Below, piece by piece: positions 1 through 13,571 of a stretch of DNA of 64,000 nt. The stretch comes from Pelecanus crispus. Taxonomy: Eukaryota > Chordata > Aves > Pelecaniformes > Pelecanidae. The stretch spans positions 11,436,001-11,500,000 of the forward strand of contig NC_134646.1 in the NCBI RefSeq assembly GCF_030463565.1, read 5' to 3'. Below the pieces are notes generated by a model. The model was not told where the DNA came from. It saw nothing but the letters and a program-made list of their open reading frames with translations, and ran no database searches. The position numbers were made by a program, and so were the translations under genes. Position 1 is the first letter of the stretch. Each line of letters starts with the position of its first letter.

Positions 1-3000
1 TGGGAACAGTAGATCACCTCTGAAAAGTCTCTGTCATATGAACTGTAAGTACATTGAGCTATTAAAAAAGTCCCTTTTAAAGGTCACAGTGACCCTTTGA
101 TACTAGAGTTTCATTGAATACAAATGGACACTTTTCCCACCTCCCTCCACCAGCCATCTTACCCCATCCCTTTCTCTAATGAAATTTCCTCTTTTTCATC
201 TCTTCTCAGTTCAGTGGCAGTCGACATCATAAAAGATAGATGTAGAAACTTGCAGAAGAACACACTAACCTTTCATGCTGATAGAGACCTTTTAAAGGTT
301 TAGCTGCAGCCTGCAGACTCTACCAATAGAGATTCGTGCTATCATCTTTACAGACAGATAATGAATTTCAAGTATCCAAACATCTATACCAAATAAATCT
401 TGTTTTGTTTTCAAAAGGGACACCAGGGGACCTTCTCTAACTCCCATATACAGATACTCCATCTGAAGAATTTGCAAGGTTCTATGGAAACTATATTCAA
501 TTACAGGGACCAAAACTTTTTTTTTTTTTTAAATATTATTGCAGCAGTGTCAAAGGCAAACTGGAAGTTCTTTAAAACACAAGACTCCCCTTCTGACACA
601 CCAAGTAGCTTTAAGAAAATCCTGTCTCAAACCTCATTTAATGCATTTTACATTACCTTCACCATCTTAGTGTCATGCACTCAGGTCATTGCGGTACTTC
701 CTATTTCTTTCCTGTTCTACTTCATTTTGCAGCATCTCCTCAGCCGTGCAGGCTTTTGTGGCACATAACTCAAACACACCTCTCAAGCTGGTCAGTAGGC
801 CTTCATGTTGAAATCAGCAAGGAAGTGGCAGAGTTTATTATTTTTATGTTACTGCTATACAAACACATTTCTGCATCATGGGCTATTGAATTGATTTTCA
901 ATGTTGATCCAAGCAGCATCACTCCATCGAAGTTACTATGATAGCTTATGAAAGTAGAAAATTATTCAGAGTTTGGTAGGCCTCAGAACAAAACTGGCGA
1001 AAAAATTGTGTGGCAGCGCAACTTGCAAGGCAGCCGGCGTGGTTAAGTTTCACTTTTGCATAGAAAAAGGAGCAAATGCCAGCTATGAAGTTTGAAGGAT
1101 TGGCACTGTAGACAGGAACAGTTGAAGAGTTCATCATCACTGCTTTTCAAATATTATGTATGCACAGGAAGGAAGAGGATTTCTTTGTAAAAAAAATTGG
1201 GATAGTATAACACGCACATATGCAGTTGGAGGAGGGAATTTTTAGATATTAGATCAAAGACACTGATCTACATCTTGTTTATGACAGCATAAAAAAAGAT
1301 CCATTCACGCTCCCATCAGTTACATACTACCAATTTGAGTTTCCTATAATAATCAGGGCTATATTCATCCGATATTGAGCATTTTAGTGTCAATATTAGA
1401 ACTCTACATTTCCAGTGTTTTATATAACTGAAAGACACAAGCATCTCCTATCAAATATGTTACAGAACTTTTTTATAAAACTGAAAGACAACAGCCTGGG
1501 TAGGTTTTATAGTAATGTCTTTTCTTGTTGTCTCAATTTTGTACAAGAATTTAATAGTTTCTCACCATCCCTCCCTAATAACAAAAATCTCTTTGCTATA
1601 ATTACATGTTTGTTGTGTCTTTAAACAATGAAACAACCTAGGTAGACTTTGACATTGCATAATGATTTTCAGCCTTAATTCAAACAAAACCCAAGTAGAC
1701 AATAAATCCAATGTTTATGAAATCTAGGATGTGTCAGAGAAATACATGCCATTAAATGAGACTCTTCAGTGTCACTTTATCTTGGTATTGCTTAGGAATA
1801 TCATATGTGAAGCATAAATCCGAGCTCCATCCCTCTGCTGCAGATTCCCTCTGATTGGGGTGGGAAAGAAATGGAAGTAGCAGCATCTACAAGAATGTGC
1901 CTATGCCGCGTTCATCTCTGAATCATTGCTTCCTTCCTTCAGTTCAACTACCCAAGTTACAGCAGAATAATTTTGTACAGTTTGTGCAGTACTGAAAACC
2001 TTTTTTCTCTTTCTCATTTGCATGTCTTTTGGCCACTTTTTTCAGCTTATGAAGTCAGAACATTATCATAGTTTTGAGCTTCTCAGCAGTAAGGAGAAAA
2101 AACCCGTAATATTATCTTCTCTGTTGGGAGAGCAAGGAGGTAGAGGGAACAGATGCAGCAGCACAATGTAAAATAATCGCTTTAGGGTGATACCTTTCTG
2201 GCTTTGCTAGGAAAAGACCTCATACAAATAAAGTGATTATCTCATGCTATAGATCATTCATAAAAAATTTCATAGAACTTCTCTAGCAACAGCTCCCTTG
2301 AGGAGGGGCTGCTTTTGGAGACACTCATTGTTCATACATCAGAGTCTTCCACAAGTAGGAAAACCAAAAAGAAAGTACACACAACTGCTTCTATCCCTTC
2401 TTGATGCACGCAAAAAAACTAAACTGACGTGTTGCACTGAGCTCTGAGTAAGCCAGCTACAGGACACCCACAGCTGCAGCAACAACACAGAGACGTGTTG
2501 CAAGTTAGTAACAACTGTGGGAAAATCCATCTAGCAGAGGCTGAAATTTCATTCTTGCACAGCAAAAGAAGGGGAAGAAAAACTCTAGTCAATTGTCACT
2601 TCGACGTGAATATAGGAGCAACTGTATTTCCTTACAAGATGTGGATTTAGAACACATGTTGTTCAATCCAAAGCTCATACATTCGTATGGGTAACATGTC
2701 AATTTTATCTTCAATTTTAAAGCATCTAGAGTTTGCTTTAACGTAATAGTGATGAGAGATGTAGTACCACCAGCTGTAGAGCAGAAAAGGCTGAAATATT
2801 TCTCTTAAAACATCAAACATACAGAAATTGATCAAATCTGCATTTTATTAGCACAGTGAAACTACAGGTTACTTGCGACACTAATCACCACGTGAAAACA
2901 AATGCTCTTTTATGGCTAGCTGGTATGTTTCTTTATCCCATTTCTACATGACTATATAGTTACCTCCTGAGATTCAAATTTATATGTTCCTTAAAGCAAG

Positions 3001-6000
3001 GTTTTGCTGCTCAGATTTTTTCAAAGTAGGAATATATTGCTTTTTAATATAGGAAAGGGCCATGTGTTCTGCCAAGTCTTTTCTAAGATTATCATCAGTG
3101 CATTCTCTGGAGAGACTGATCTGCTAAGAGTGTTCTCTGCTATTGGATCAGTGTAGTCTTCTGACCCTTAAGACTACAACTTGCATCCAAGGGAAGTGAA
3201 CAAAACTCCTATATTCCATTGTGCATGAAGTAAACAAACCCTGAAGAAATAGTTATGTCAACACTTAGCTACACTGCAAAATTTAATTTTGTCTCATTTA
3301 TATATGACTAAAGAAATGAAATAGCTTCCAGAGCTGGTTTGTCACATGTTTCTTCTTTATTTGGTGGCTTAGGAACTCTGAGGCATAAAAGTACCCTCTG
3401 TGAATCCATGAGAAACATCTTTCCACCACCACCTCCTCACAACAAAACAGCAGAAACCCAAAAGGCACAAAAACACCCAGAGGTAATCCTTACTTGGAAC
3501 CACTTCCTTTTCAAATAGTATTTGTTGTGGGTTATTGGTCATTTTCTAGACCTATGTAAACAGAACACAAGGTGTTTAATAAATAAATCCTGCATACTTT
3601 GAAGCAAGTACACTCCCCTTATTGTGAACAGTATTTTGTAACCACACTGTAATGAAATATTTTAAAGGATATATTGCAAAATTTTAGAATGCATTTTAAT
3701 ATCATGTATTATAAGCTTTACCACTTACAAAAAAATGTAAACTATTCTGCATATGTTACAACCAGGGAGAAGTTATTTTGCTCGCTGGGAGAAGAATGAA
3801 GATAAAAGACTTTTGCCTCTTTCGTTTTAAACTTTGTTTTCCTGAAACAACAAGTAGTACTATAATAGAAGCATTTAATGGCACTATTAACTCAACCACC
3901 TAAAGCCAGAATCTATATTAATTACATTCATTATACTTAATTGAACATAATCATCTAACCTAACAATTCTTTGTACACTAATTAATAAAACAGCATGTCT
4001 TCTGGATCAGAAATGCATTAATTTCTTTCTTTCGAAGGTAAGATATTTAGGGGACACATAAAATTCATAACTTTCATCATTACTGTATTTGGACAGACTG
4101 TTAACTTTGGTAATCACAGTGAGTGTTCAGGGCAATGGATCTCTTAAGTGAAATTGAAATTTCATGCAAATTTTACATACCTAATGTGTTGGGTTGTTTG
4201 TTTTTTTTTTTTTTTCCTCTCTTTTGTGACATTTGAAGAGAAAGACATGAATCAGCAAGGTTATTTCCATAAAAACATTGCAGGAAGTCACAAAAAAAAG
4301 TCTAAAAAGTGTCATCTATATGATGAGCAATTTTCAATAACTCTACATTTTTATATAGTGGTGTTCAAGCATACAAGGTCATCTCCTTAAGCAGGGAAAG
4401 AGTAAAGCCTGGACAGATGGACCATCCCAAAAAGTGCATAAACTACTTCCTCTCCCAGCAGCAAGCTCATGATATCTCATGAATCAATCACTTGATCTGG
4501 ATCACTAAGAGAGTCACTGATTTGCCTTTGTTTCAGGGTGCAAAATGGCGGGGGACGGGGGGGGGGGAGATAAAAGCTTTATGTCTAAATTAATATGCAC
4601 ACTGAATAGAGCAATCTACAGCTCTGCACCTGAAAATCCCCACTTGACTATTGTTTACTTTGAAAGAAACCCTAACTGTAACTGTGTCTTAGCCTTTGAT
4701 AGCAAAATGTCTTAGGCACCCGCAGTGCCTAAGTGCATCCATCAGGAGGGACACAGCTGAACAAAAGCAAGGAATGCTTTCATCCTGACATCGTAGAATC
4801 AAGATTATCCTCTGCCAGAGGAGACCGAAATAAAGATGACCCCCAGCCTGGGAAGTCATCCTAAAAACTGAACAATGGACATCTAAGACAAAATTATTCT
4901 CCAACCCTCTTATTAAAGCTATTATAATGTCTAACAATAATTAAAGAAACAATAGGCTAGAGGGAGAAAGCTCTAACCACTTTCTCATTTGGTAGCAATG
5001 TAGGTCTGCTCCTAAAGCATACATTTGATTTCATATTGAGTAAATAATTTCAATAATATTAATAAGTAATCTTTGAAGAAGGAAATGGAGGGACCAGGCC
5101 TATAGTTAATAATCAGGACACTTCCCTGGGAAGGGAGAGTAATGTGCGTTTGGCCCAGTTAATCTTTGATGCTGCTCCACAGTTCATAACAAAATTAAAT
5201 TCAAGGGCTAGAAAATACCACAGACTAACTCAGAAAAACAGTTTAGAAGGCAAAACCAAAACCAAACAGAAAATAGCAAACTTCTGTTGTGAAGAAGTTT
5301 GCACCTTGATTTCACATCCTACATAAGTGTACTAACCAGTGAGCTATGTTTGGTGAACTAAGCAGGGGAAAGGGTGGAAGAGAGGAAGGGAAGCATATGC
5401 TTGCATTGCTATATCTCTCAATCCATTAAAGAAACAAAACAAAATGAGAAAAAACAGACTAAGCATCAATATTCAGAAAATAACTCTGTTTTGTCAATCA
5501 CAAGATGACAACACATCCCCCAAAGAACCAAGAAAGGGGTCTAAATTTTAGCTTCACAGGATTTTAAAGAACTATTCCTACTCTCAGCATTTCTCTCAGG
5601 GAAGGTCAGCCATACCTTGTCTATACGACATGCACTGACCCAGTATGGCAACCAGAGATGTCTCACTTTTCACATATACCATATAAGAAGCCTAGATGTT
5701 TAACACAGTTCCAAACCTTGCATTGGAAACTGACTGCCTAAACTGGTAGCTATTAAAAATGTATCAGAAAATAACCTTTCCATAACTACAACTGTCCCCT
5801 GAAATTATTCAGCACGCTTTCTGAACTTGAAGTGTCTTTAAGTGGTTTGTTTGAGAGAGACTATTTCTGCACATAATGATCAAGTGCACTTTTCTTTGCT
5901 TCAGTATATTCAGTATGACTCAAGTTCTCTCACTGGAAAGTTAGACAAGCTACACATCTGAATGAATAAATAAGTCCACATGGTTTCATAAAAACTATAT

Positions 6001-8454
6001 TAGTACAAAACAGTAGGATCGGTCATGGCAGAGGCAGGAACAAAGTTTAGTGGTTGTGTTTCCCAGCTCTGAATTAGTTTAGCCAATTACATACCCTTTG
6101 AAGATTATTCCTTTTTTTTTTTTTAAAGCTTCTTCCTTAACAAGAGTGACTAAGCGAAAGTTGTATTTTATTCACATCCAGATAATGAAAAGATTTGGTA
6201 TTAGCATCATTTCAAAAAACCTCATCTGTTCCAACTTCCTTTAAGTTCCAACACACATTTTAATTGAAGAAACTTCTGTGTTGCATTAAGTCATCCAATA
6301 CATTAATATACTACATCCTACTTGGAAAAATATAGTGTTGTTCTCATGAATCTCCTTCCAACCTTCTCCCTCAAGCTGTTTCATTAGCAGACCTTTTCAG
6401 GCCTCTCTTTACAGCCTTTGGCTCTTTGAACAAGTAAACGGTGGGAATCATGTTACCAAACTTCACCTAGGCTCTCCATGAGAATCTTTGAACTGTCTGT
6501 GTACTAAATACCTGCTGTTACATACAGTAGAAATGGATAACACACAAACCAACTTTGATTCCCTCGCCTATATTTAGAGAGCACACACATGTATGTGTAA
6601 ACAGCCATACTCATCTCTTGTGAATTTATCTACTTAAACTGGATTTCAGACCAGCCACATATGACCCTCTTTCCCTCCCCTCCTGCTCCTTCTTAACACA
6701 CAGAGTATGTGAGTTTCTGACCAAGACAAAATTTGAATCTCCTACTGTTTGAGCTAAAAATCTTGCAGAGACAGCATATCAATTTTCAGGAGACACCTGA
6801 TCCAAATTACAGCCTATTCTGAACTCTGATGCCTATTTTGGATCCTAACATAATTTACTTAGTTTGTAATTAGTAATATTATTTTAGTGCCTTATTAATA
6901 ACTAGTGCCACAAACTAAATTACCATAGTTTCAATCAAATCATCTTTCAGATCCAGTAAAACAAACAGTGCAAAACACACACATTTCCTAGCTACAGACA
7001 TATGTCACAGCATGCAATTTTAAGTTTCATAGGCATAAACAGATCAAGTTTGACTACCCAGTTATTAAGTGATTATACTTATTAATTAATTAAGCAACTT
7101 TTAAAAAAAAATTCATTTATAAGTAGTACACATGAATCACTGGCTCAGGAGCTCCTACCCTTTTCCCAGGAAGCGTGCTGCAAGTCACACCCAGCCCCAT
7201 GTCTGTTCTGTCTTGCCTCTGCAGCGCAAGTCTTTGGGGGAAGAGTCTCTTATCTTTTGACACTCGTAACTGCACAACACTTCACAATCTGCAGCCTTAC
7301 ACAATATGAATATTGCAAATCTTTTCCTGCAAGCAATTGCAATGTAATTGTGGTTTTATTAAAAACATTAAGTCCTGTTAACAAACCTCACCTGATGCAC
7401 TGGGTCTCAGTAGTGCAACGGGATTTCTTTATAAGGACTTTTAAGAGGAATCCAAGGCTGGAAGTATATTCCTGTCCCAAAAAGAACTTTAATATCTTGT
7501 GGTTCCAACAGTTCCATGTCAACAGGAATTACTGTTACCCAGTTTTGTTTCTGTCATTTTCTTATTTTTGAGCAAAGAATTGCCTTCCTTAGAAAGTGGT
7601 TAGAGTGGAGAGAAAAATACATTTAAATTTTAATTTCTTTAGAAATGTTTGTGAAAAAAGTTACCAAGTAGACTTGAGGATGGCGTGGGCTGTATTTGCT
7701 GTGGAGAAGAACAGAACTGGGATATGTTGAAACTAGCTTAGCTGGTTACAAATGTAAATATAAGAGATGATTATTGCATGCACTCTGAAACCAGAGAAAA
7801 AGTTTAATTTACTGCTGAGGAACTGAGAGTGGAAAAACTAGTTTCCCAGCATTGTTCCTCAGAAGCCCAGAGGAAAATTTTAAAATGTAGCCCAAATCAA
7901 TTTTGCTTCCTGCCCCGCACCTTAAACCAAAAAAATACTCTCAAGGCTGACTCGCCTTATTTAATAGCACTCTTTAAAAGACATTTGCTATCAGAGTTTG
8001 GCATCATTAATTTTTCTGGAGCGCACTGTCAGCATGGGAGCAAGTACAAATGCAGAACTCATGCATGTGTGTTACATGGCACAGAGCTTGCCTTCAGCAT
8101 TTCTCCATTTCTGACAAGCAGGAAAGTAATTACCAAACTAGTTGATGCAGAAGCTTTAGGCTATAGTAACTAGTTAACCCAATTTAAATTTTGCTGGTTT
8201 TACCAATATGTACTTGGTTTATTTTTTAATGATTAAACTGCCTGTTTGTTTTCTTTTTTTAAACTGTCAGCCTGCAAGTGTTACACCAGAATTGCCTTTA
8301 TGTAACAAAAGGCCACCAAAAAAGAAAAAGTATTCAGACAGAAATAGAACTGGAACTCTCAATGATAAGAGTCGTTACATGTGGAAAAAGTATTCTTAAA
8401 TGGAGCCAAGTTAAAGAAAAAATGGATTGTGGATTCAAACACATGCTCTGAACC
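1..8454. other. AT-rich intergenic DNA, no gene seen
   Basis: Open frames here are at most 122 codons and show no recognisable domain. Homopolymers include T14 (517-530), T15 (4,201-4,215), G11 (4,557-4,567) and T13 (6,112-6,124). Stretches at 3,900-3,990 and 7,070-7,110 are dense in TAATTA/ATTAAT cores. Nothing else was recognised. Confidence 0.6.
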
Positions 8455-8880
8455 CATCACTAATTTTTGCATTCCTTCCTTTTCCTCCTCCTGTTTTCAC
8501 GTAGCCAGAGGAGAAGAGCCAGGGCCCACTAAGATCTGCCGTCAGGCTGCAGCAGTAGCAGGAGTTTCCGCCCCAGGACAGCTTCCCGACCACCCTGGTT
8601 TTCCTGCAAGGAGAAGGTGGCAGGGACGACCCCCAGGGCCAGGCACTGGAGCCCCAGCTCTGCCCCAGCGCAGGAGGCTGCTGCTCTCGCCCTGCACTCC
8701 GCAGCCCAACACCCGCCCCAAAAGGTGTAGGTAGGAAGGGAGGGACAGCATGGGGGTCCTCTCCCACTGCCTGGCATTTCCCCACTTGATTCTTCTCCTT
8801 CCCGAAGGAAGGACAGGCTCAGCCTCCCCCCGCTCCCTGCTCATTGCCCTTCAGGGCAGCAGGTTAAGCAGGTGCTTTTT
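8455..8880. repeat. GC-richer block, possibly an old repeat
   Basis: Some 420 bases of GC-richer DNA (CCCCAGGGCCAGGCACTGG and similar) lie inside AT-rich surroundings. Overlapping ORFs of 82-117 codons occur on both strands without a known domain. The edges suggest an inserted element or a GC spike. No family was identified. Confidence 0.2.
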
Positions 8881-11800
8881 TCCCCTCTAATTCAACTGCT
8901 TTCATTTCTCTTTTCCCTTTGAAATGTCTTTTTTTTGCAGGTTTATATCACATTACTCCCCGTCTATCATCTCTTTCCAGCTGAGAAACTCCGCTTTTCC
9001 ACATTTGGTTGTTCCTTAAACAGAAACTATCCCATAGCTTTACAGTCCTTCTCTGAACTTATTCCAGACATACTATATCCTTTTCAAAACGACAGGAACC
9101 ACCACTACATACAGTATTCAACGAGATGCAGGCAAAACAGGGATTAATACATGATGTTCTGTTTTGTTCTCTGTTCCTTTCTCAACAGCCCCTAACACTC
9201 TGCTTTCTTTTCAGATTATCACTGAGCTGAGGTTTTCACAGAACTATTTGTCAAATTCCAAAACTCACTCCTTAGCGATAATGAGGCTTCAACCTCAGCA
9301 ACAAAATAAGCATGCAGAGCAAGGACAGCAGCAGGGCAGTGGAAGAGAAATGTTTAAGGACATACTTTGAGAGCTATACCCCAGGGCTCGCTTCTCAGTA
9401 TATGAAAGTTTACATTAAGCATTCAAAATTTGTTTTCATTCTCCATGAGCACAAAAGCAGGACTTAAGCAACTGTCAGCAAAAAAAAAAAAAAAAAAAAA
9501 AAAAAGAGTAATGAAGCAAGTCAACAAAGAAAAATAAGAACACAACATTAAGAGTGACTAACACAGCACAGAATGGTTCAGAAACCACTGAAACCTAAAG
9601 GCTTCTGTCTCCCACATCCCAGGTGAGCGCTGCTCCTCATCCCTGCAAAGGGCACCCGATACTGAGGAGCTACTGCTGAACCAGAGCTGCTGCCAGACAG
9701 CCCTTGCAACAGCCCTCTTAGGCAAGCCAAGTGCTTTGTGGGCTAATGCACCCGGCTCTGGCCATGCACTGGGCTTGGATGCAAGCCAGCAGGGCTCCCA
9801 AAATCTTAGCGATAGCTACTGAATTGCTTCACTTGAGCTGTAAAGGCTTCTTCTCAGCAAGATTTAGGATCTCAGCACACCACCATGCTAACTGCAGGGA
9901 CGTAGCTGCCTACTCATAGTTCCCCAGAGGGCAAGAAATGTGCTGAAGTCTACTAGCAGAAGACCATAAAGACAGACCATGAGGGCATGTATGTCTTTAT
10001 TGAATGAGGACTGCTTGTTAGTGGACGGAGCAACTCTGGATGCTAGCCTCTACTTGATCTTTGCCTTTGGCAAATCAGCTAGCATCTTTCCTGGATTAAA
10101 TTAACTATAAGCACAGGGATGAGATAAAGAGTGACTGGTCTCCTCTCCTTCAATGGTGGCTTAGCTACCAAAAAACTGCCATAAGTCCCTTGAGGCACAT
10201 GAGAATAGCAGTACACAGACCAAACCAAGCTACTTGTTATAAGATGCTGTTATCACTCCAGAAAAATCTTATGCAAGAAAAAAGCACTTGAAGTGTGCAA
10301 AGAAATTGCAAATCTAACTTTTACTTTTTGAGAAAGATTGGTTACATTCATAGGAGCACGCATCTTGCGGTCAGTGTTGAATAGCGAAATAACATCACCG
10401 AGGGAACACCACAGATTTGACACTTGTGGTACTTTCTGCTGTGAAAGGCAGAGAATCTTCCTCCAATCCTTCCCAGGGGCACCAAGTAACAGGAGTACTT
10501 TTGAGGAAGTTACATGGCTAAGAGGTTACACTTCTCGCTCTTTTGATCACCGAGAAAGTTGTCACATAATGCAAGACTCTGCTCAGATCAAAGTGGAAGA
10601 GGAGTCCATTCTAGTGTGACAACATTCATCGCTACGGCAGATACTGCTGAGTCAGGACGATGATGTATGAAGAGAGACTTCATAAATTCACTGAGCAAAG
10701 AAACCTGATAAAGCTTATTAGATTTTTTCCTATAAACAAAGACAGGCTGTATTTACCATCAGATCAACTACGTGCATCTAAATCTGATGGATCCCAGCTG
10801 ACAACAGTGAATACCCTGTTCAAGTGTTATCTGTGTTATCACTGGCTTGCTTTGTCACTTTCTAAAGTTTTGTAGCCATTGAGGCTGGTTGATAAGCAGT
10901 TGCCCATCAATAAAGATCATCCCTTAACTGCTAGGTTTGTCTGAGCAAATGCCAACTTTTTCAAAGTCACTGAAGCACTTTATCAAAATTTGAAGTGTGC
11001 TCATTAATTCAGGACTTCCAAAATTACCAGCTTATCTTAATTCACTATGTAAGATACTTGTCAGGTGTTCAGAAGAAAAATTGACACCTACAAATCCTGA
11101 GTGGGGTGGAGGGGTGGGCAGCATGGGCAGCGGGGGAGAGTTCAAGAAGACTTGAAGACTGTCTTACCAAGGAATCCTCAGCTGAATATTCAACCAACCA
11201 CCCAGTGCCAGAAAATGGCATGGGTGTATCCAAAATGACACAAAAACAATCATGTAAGACATAAGCATTATCTGATGCATTCATTTTGCTTGGATTTTTA
11301 AGAGAAGATGACAGACAAGATTATCTTCCTTTCAGGTCGCTGACAGACTTTAGGATGAATAAAAGGAAGCTAGAAACCATTATTTGAAAAGAAACCAGTA
11401 TTATTAAACAGAAGAATCTAAAGCAACATGAAGGTCTTGATGCTGTACTTCATGACCATTTGGCCAGCTGGGAATCTATACCCAATTAATGGAACTACAG
11501 AGATTATCTACTTGTTAGGCAACCACAAAACATGAGGCAGTTTCATGTTGTCTAGCACACGGGGTAATTTAGGTCACATACTTTGCTATTGCTTTGTCAC
11601 CAAACCAGCACCAAAACTTGTTATTTCCACTGTGACAAATGACCGAGCATAGATACTAATTCAGTTCCACATCACATTCGGTGAGGTTGACAGCTTCAGA
11701 AGGGGGAAAATCTGTAACTGCTCATTTGGCCAGATTGTTATGAAATGATGTGGGCATTTGCTGCACAGCAGGGGATGGCTTTTATTGGACAGGAGCTCAG

Positions 11801-13417
11801 CAGACAGGAAAGCTGTGTTTTGAAACCACAGATCTTGAGTTTCAATCCTGTTTTCTAGTGCAGGTCATATTGAGACAGATCTCTCTTTGTAACTTGTTCC
11901 ACACTGTCAGAACTGCTACTGCAAGTCTATTTGCTCCCATACATTATTAATATCGGCCTCATGTGTCATCCCCCTTCTAACCTTCAGTCCGGCTATTTGA
12001 ATTTCATAACTAGTCAGCTGAAACTTGGCAGCGAAGACAGACAAATCGCAACAGTCCTCTTACTTCATTATTAAAGATTTATATTACAGCATAAGATACA
12101 AAGTTTACAAACTTCCTGCTTTTAAATGGGGAAAAACCCCAAAATGTTCTTCTCTGATGAGGACGAAGTGTGGCACTACTCAAATACTATTTTCTTATAT
12201 TATTTCAGAATACCTTGTAAAAATTGGTCCATTCCTTCAGAAGGTTGCAGTTGCAAAGAAACATAGTTTTCCCAATACAAAAGCATTCCTTTGGGACACA
12301 TTCCAACAGCAAGAATCCAGAGCAATGTAAGGGTTTTTGAGAAACCTAGAGGATGAAGATTAAATAGGATGTCCAGCCTAGGTGACCATTTCTTGTTCTT
12401 TTCTTCTTCCAAGAAGCTTGAGAGACACAAGATCAGAGACACTCTACAGTGTACAGTAGCAGAGCATACAGCATTTCCTCCAATGGAAGAGAGCCATGCC
12501 AACTTACTTTACTTTTTTTTTAAAGTTTCAAAACAATGCCTCAGCTATTGCTCAAAAAACCTTCAAAAACTAGGCTCAGCTTAAGGTTAGCATTTTGGAA
12601 ATATTTTTCATGTTAAAAAAAAAAAGCTTTGTGCACAGGTAGGGTGGTTCCATACTCACAGCCAGACAAGCAACCAAGCTCCACAAAAGATATTTTTTGT
12701 TCAGAACCTGCTTTGCTATTTCCATACTTTCACCCTCTAAAAGGTCCTTATTTGACAGTAGTAAATTAGATCATTAAAGTTTTTGACAAACATCCCTCGA
12801 TATTAGGAAAAACAGAGTGCTTAGTCTTTCTGTTAATCATAAGCCCTCTTTATATTTGGTTCTAATGACACAGTAATTCTCCCATAGTTTTCTTAGTGGC
12901 TGTTTTCCTTCCCTTTTATCATTCACATTCATGTACTGTCTGGTGCACTAGCTGTCCTTGACATTCCCTTATTAGGTTTACAAATAATCATTAATTTGTT
13001 TGGTGTTCTGCCTCCTGTTTCAGTGATATATAGGCATGTCATTACCTTTCTAAAGCATATTCATTATTTTTCTTCTTCAAAAAGAGCCCACTACTTTTCA
13101 CGCAGGGTTCAAGGCAATTTGCATGGTACACACATAATGGTATATACTGTTTAGTGCATCTTCACCAAAGTTTATGTTATCTTTTCTTCAGATTTCATAA
13201 TAATTAATGAACTTGTGATCTGAAGTCTCTTTCACTGTTTGACTGTTCTTTCTCTTGATCTGTTTGAAAGGCATTGCACTATAGTGAATAGAATATTAAA
13301 CTCTGACTCAGGCTTGATTGTTATTCTTCATTTTGTCACAAGCTTTTGTATCGCACCATCTCCATTTTCCTCCCACCACAGAGGAAGCAAGGCATTCTTA
13401 AATACAGGTTTGTGCAA
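8881..13417. other. Intergenic DNA, no gene seen
   Basis: Contains an A26 run at 9,480-9,505, which lacks an upstream AATAAA and clear target-site duplications, and TTTTTTTTGCAGGT at 8,929-8,942, which resembles a splice acceptor followed by a weak donor. ORFs are 101 codons or fewer and unrecognised. Confidence 0.55.
9480..9505 (+). repeat. Poly(A) run, 26 bases
   Basis: An uninterrupted A run. No source element could be recognised on its 5' side. Confidence 0.95.
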
Positions 13418-13571
13418 GGGTTTTTTTTGTTGCGGGGGTGTTGGGGCTTTTTTGTTGTTTGGGGGTGGGTTTTTTTTGGTTTGTGTTTGGGTTTTTTGTT
13501 TGTTTGGTTTGTTTTTTGGGGTTGGTTTTTTTGGGGGGGGGTTTTGTGGCTTTTTTTTTTTTTTTTTTTGG
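13418..13571 (+). repeat. 154-bp G/T-only-like low-complexity tract
   Basis: The + strand has no A and only three C in 154 bases; it is runs of T (up to 19) broken by G runs (up to 9). Frames of 87-129 codons across it are artefacts. The several G3+ tracts could form a quadruplex on the + strand. Confidence 0.9.

Noticed and set aside
7829..8173. 114-codon + strand ORF in the left intergenic region
   Set aside because: No domain, no matching splice or promoter context, and no poly(A) signal; the length can arise by chance.
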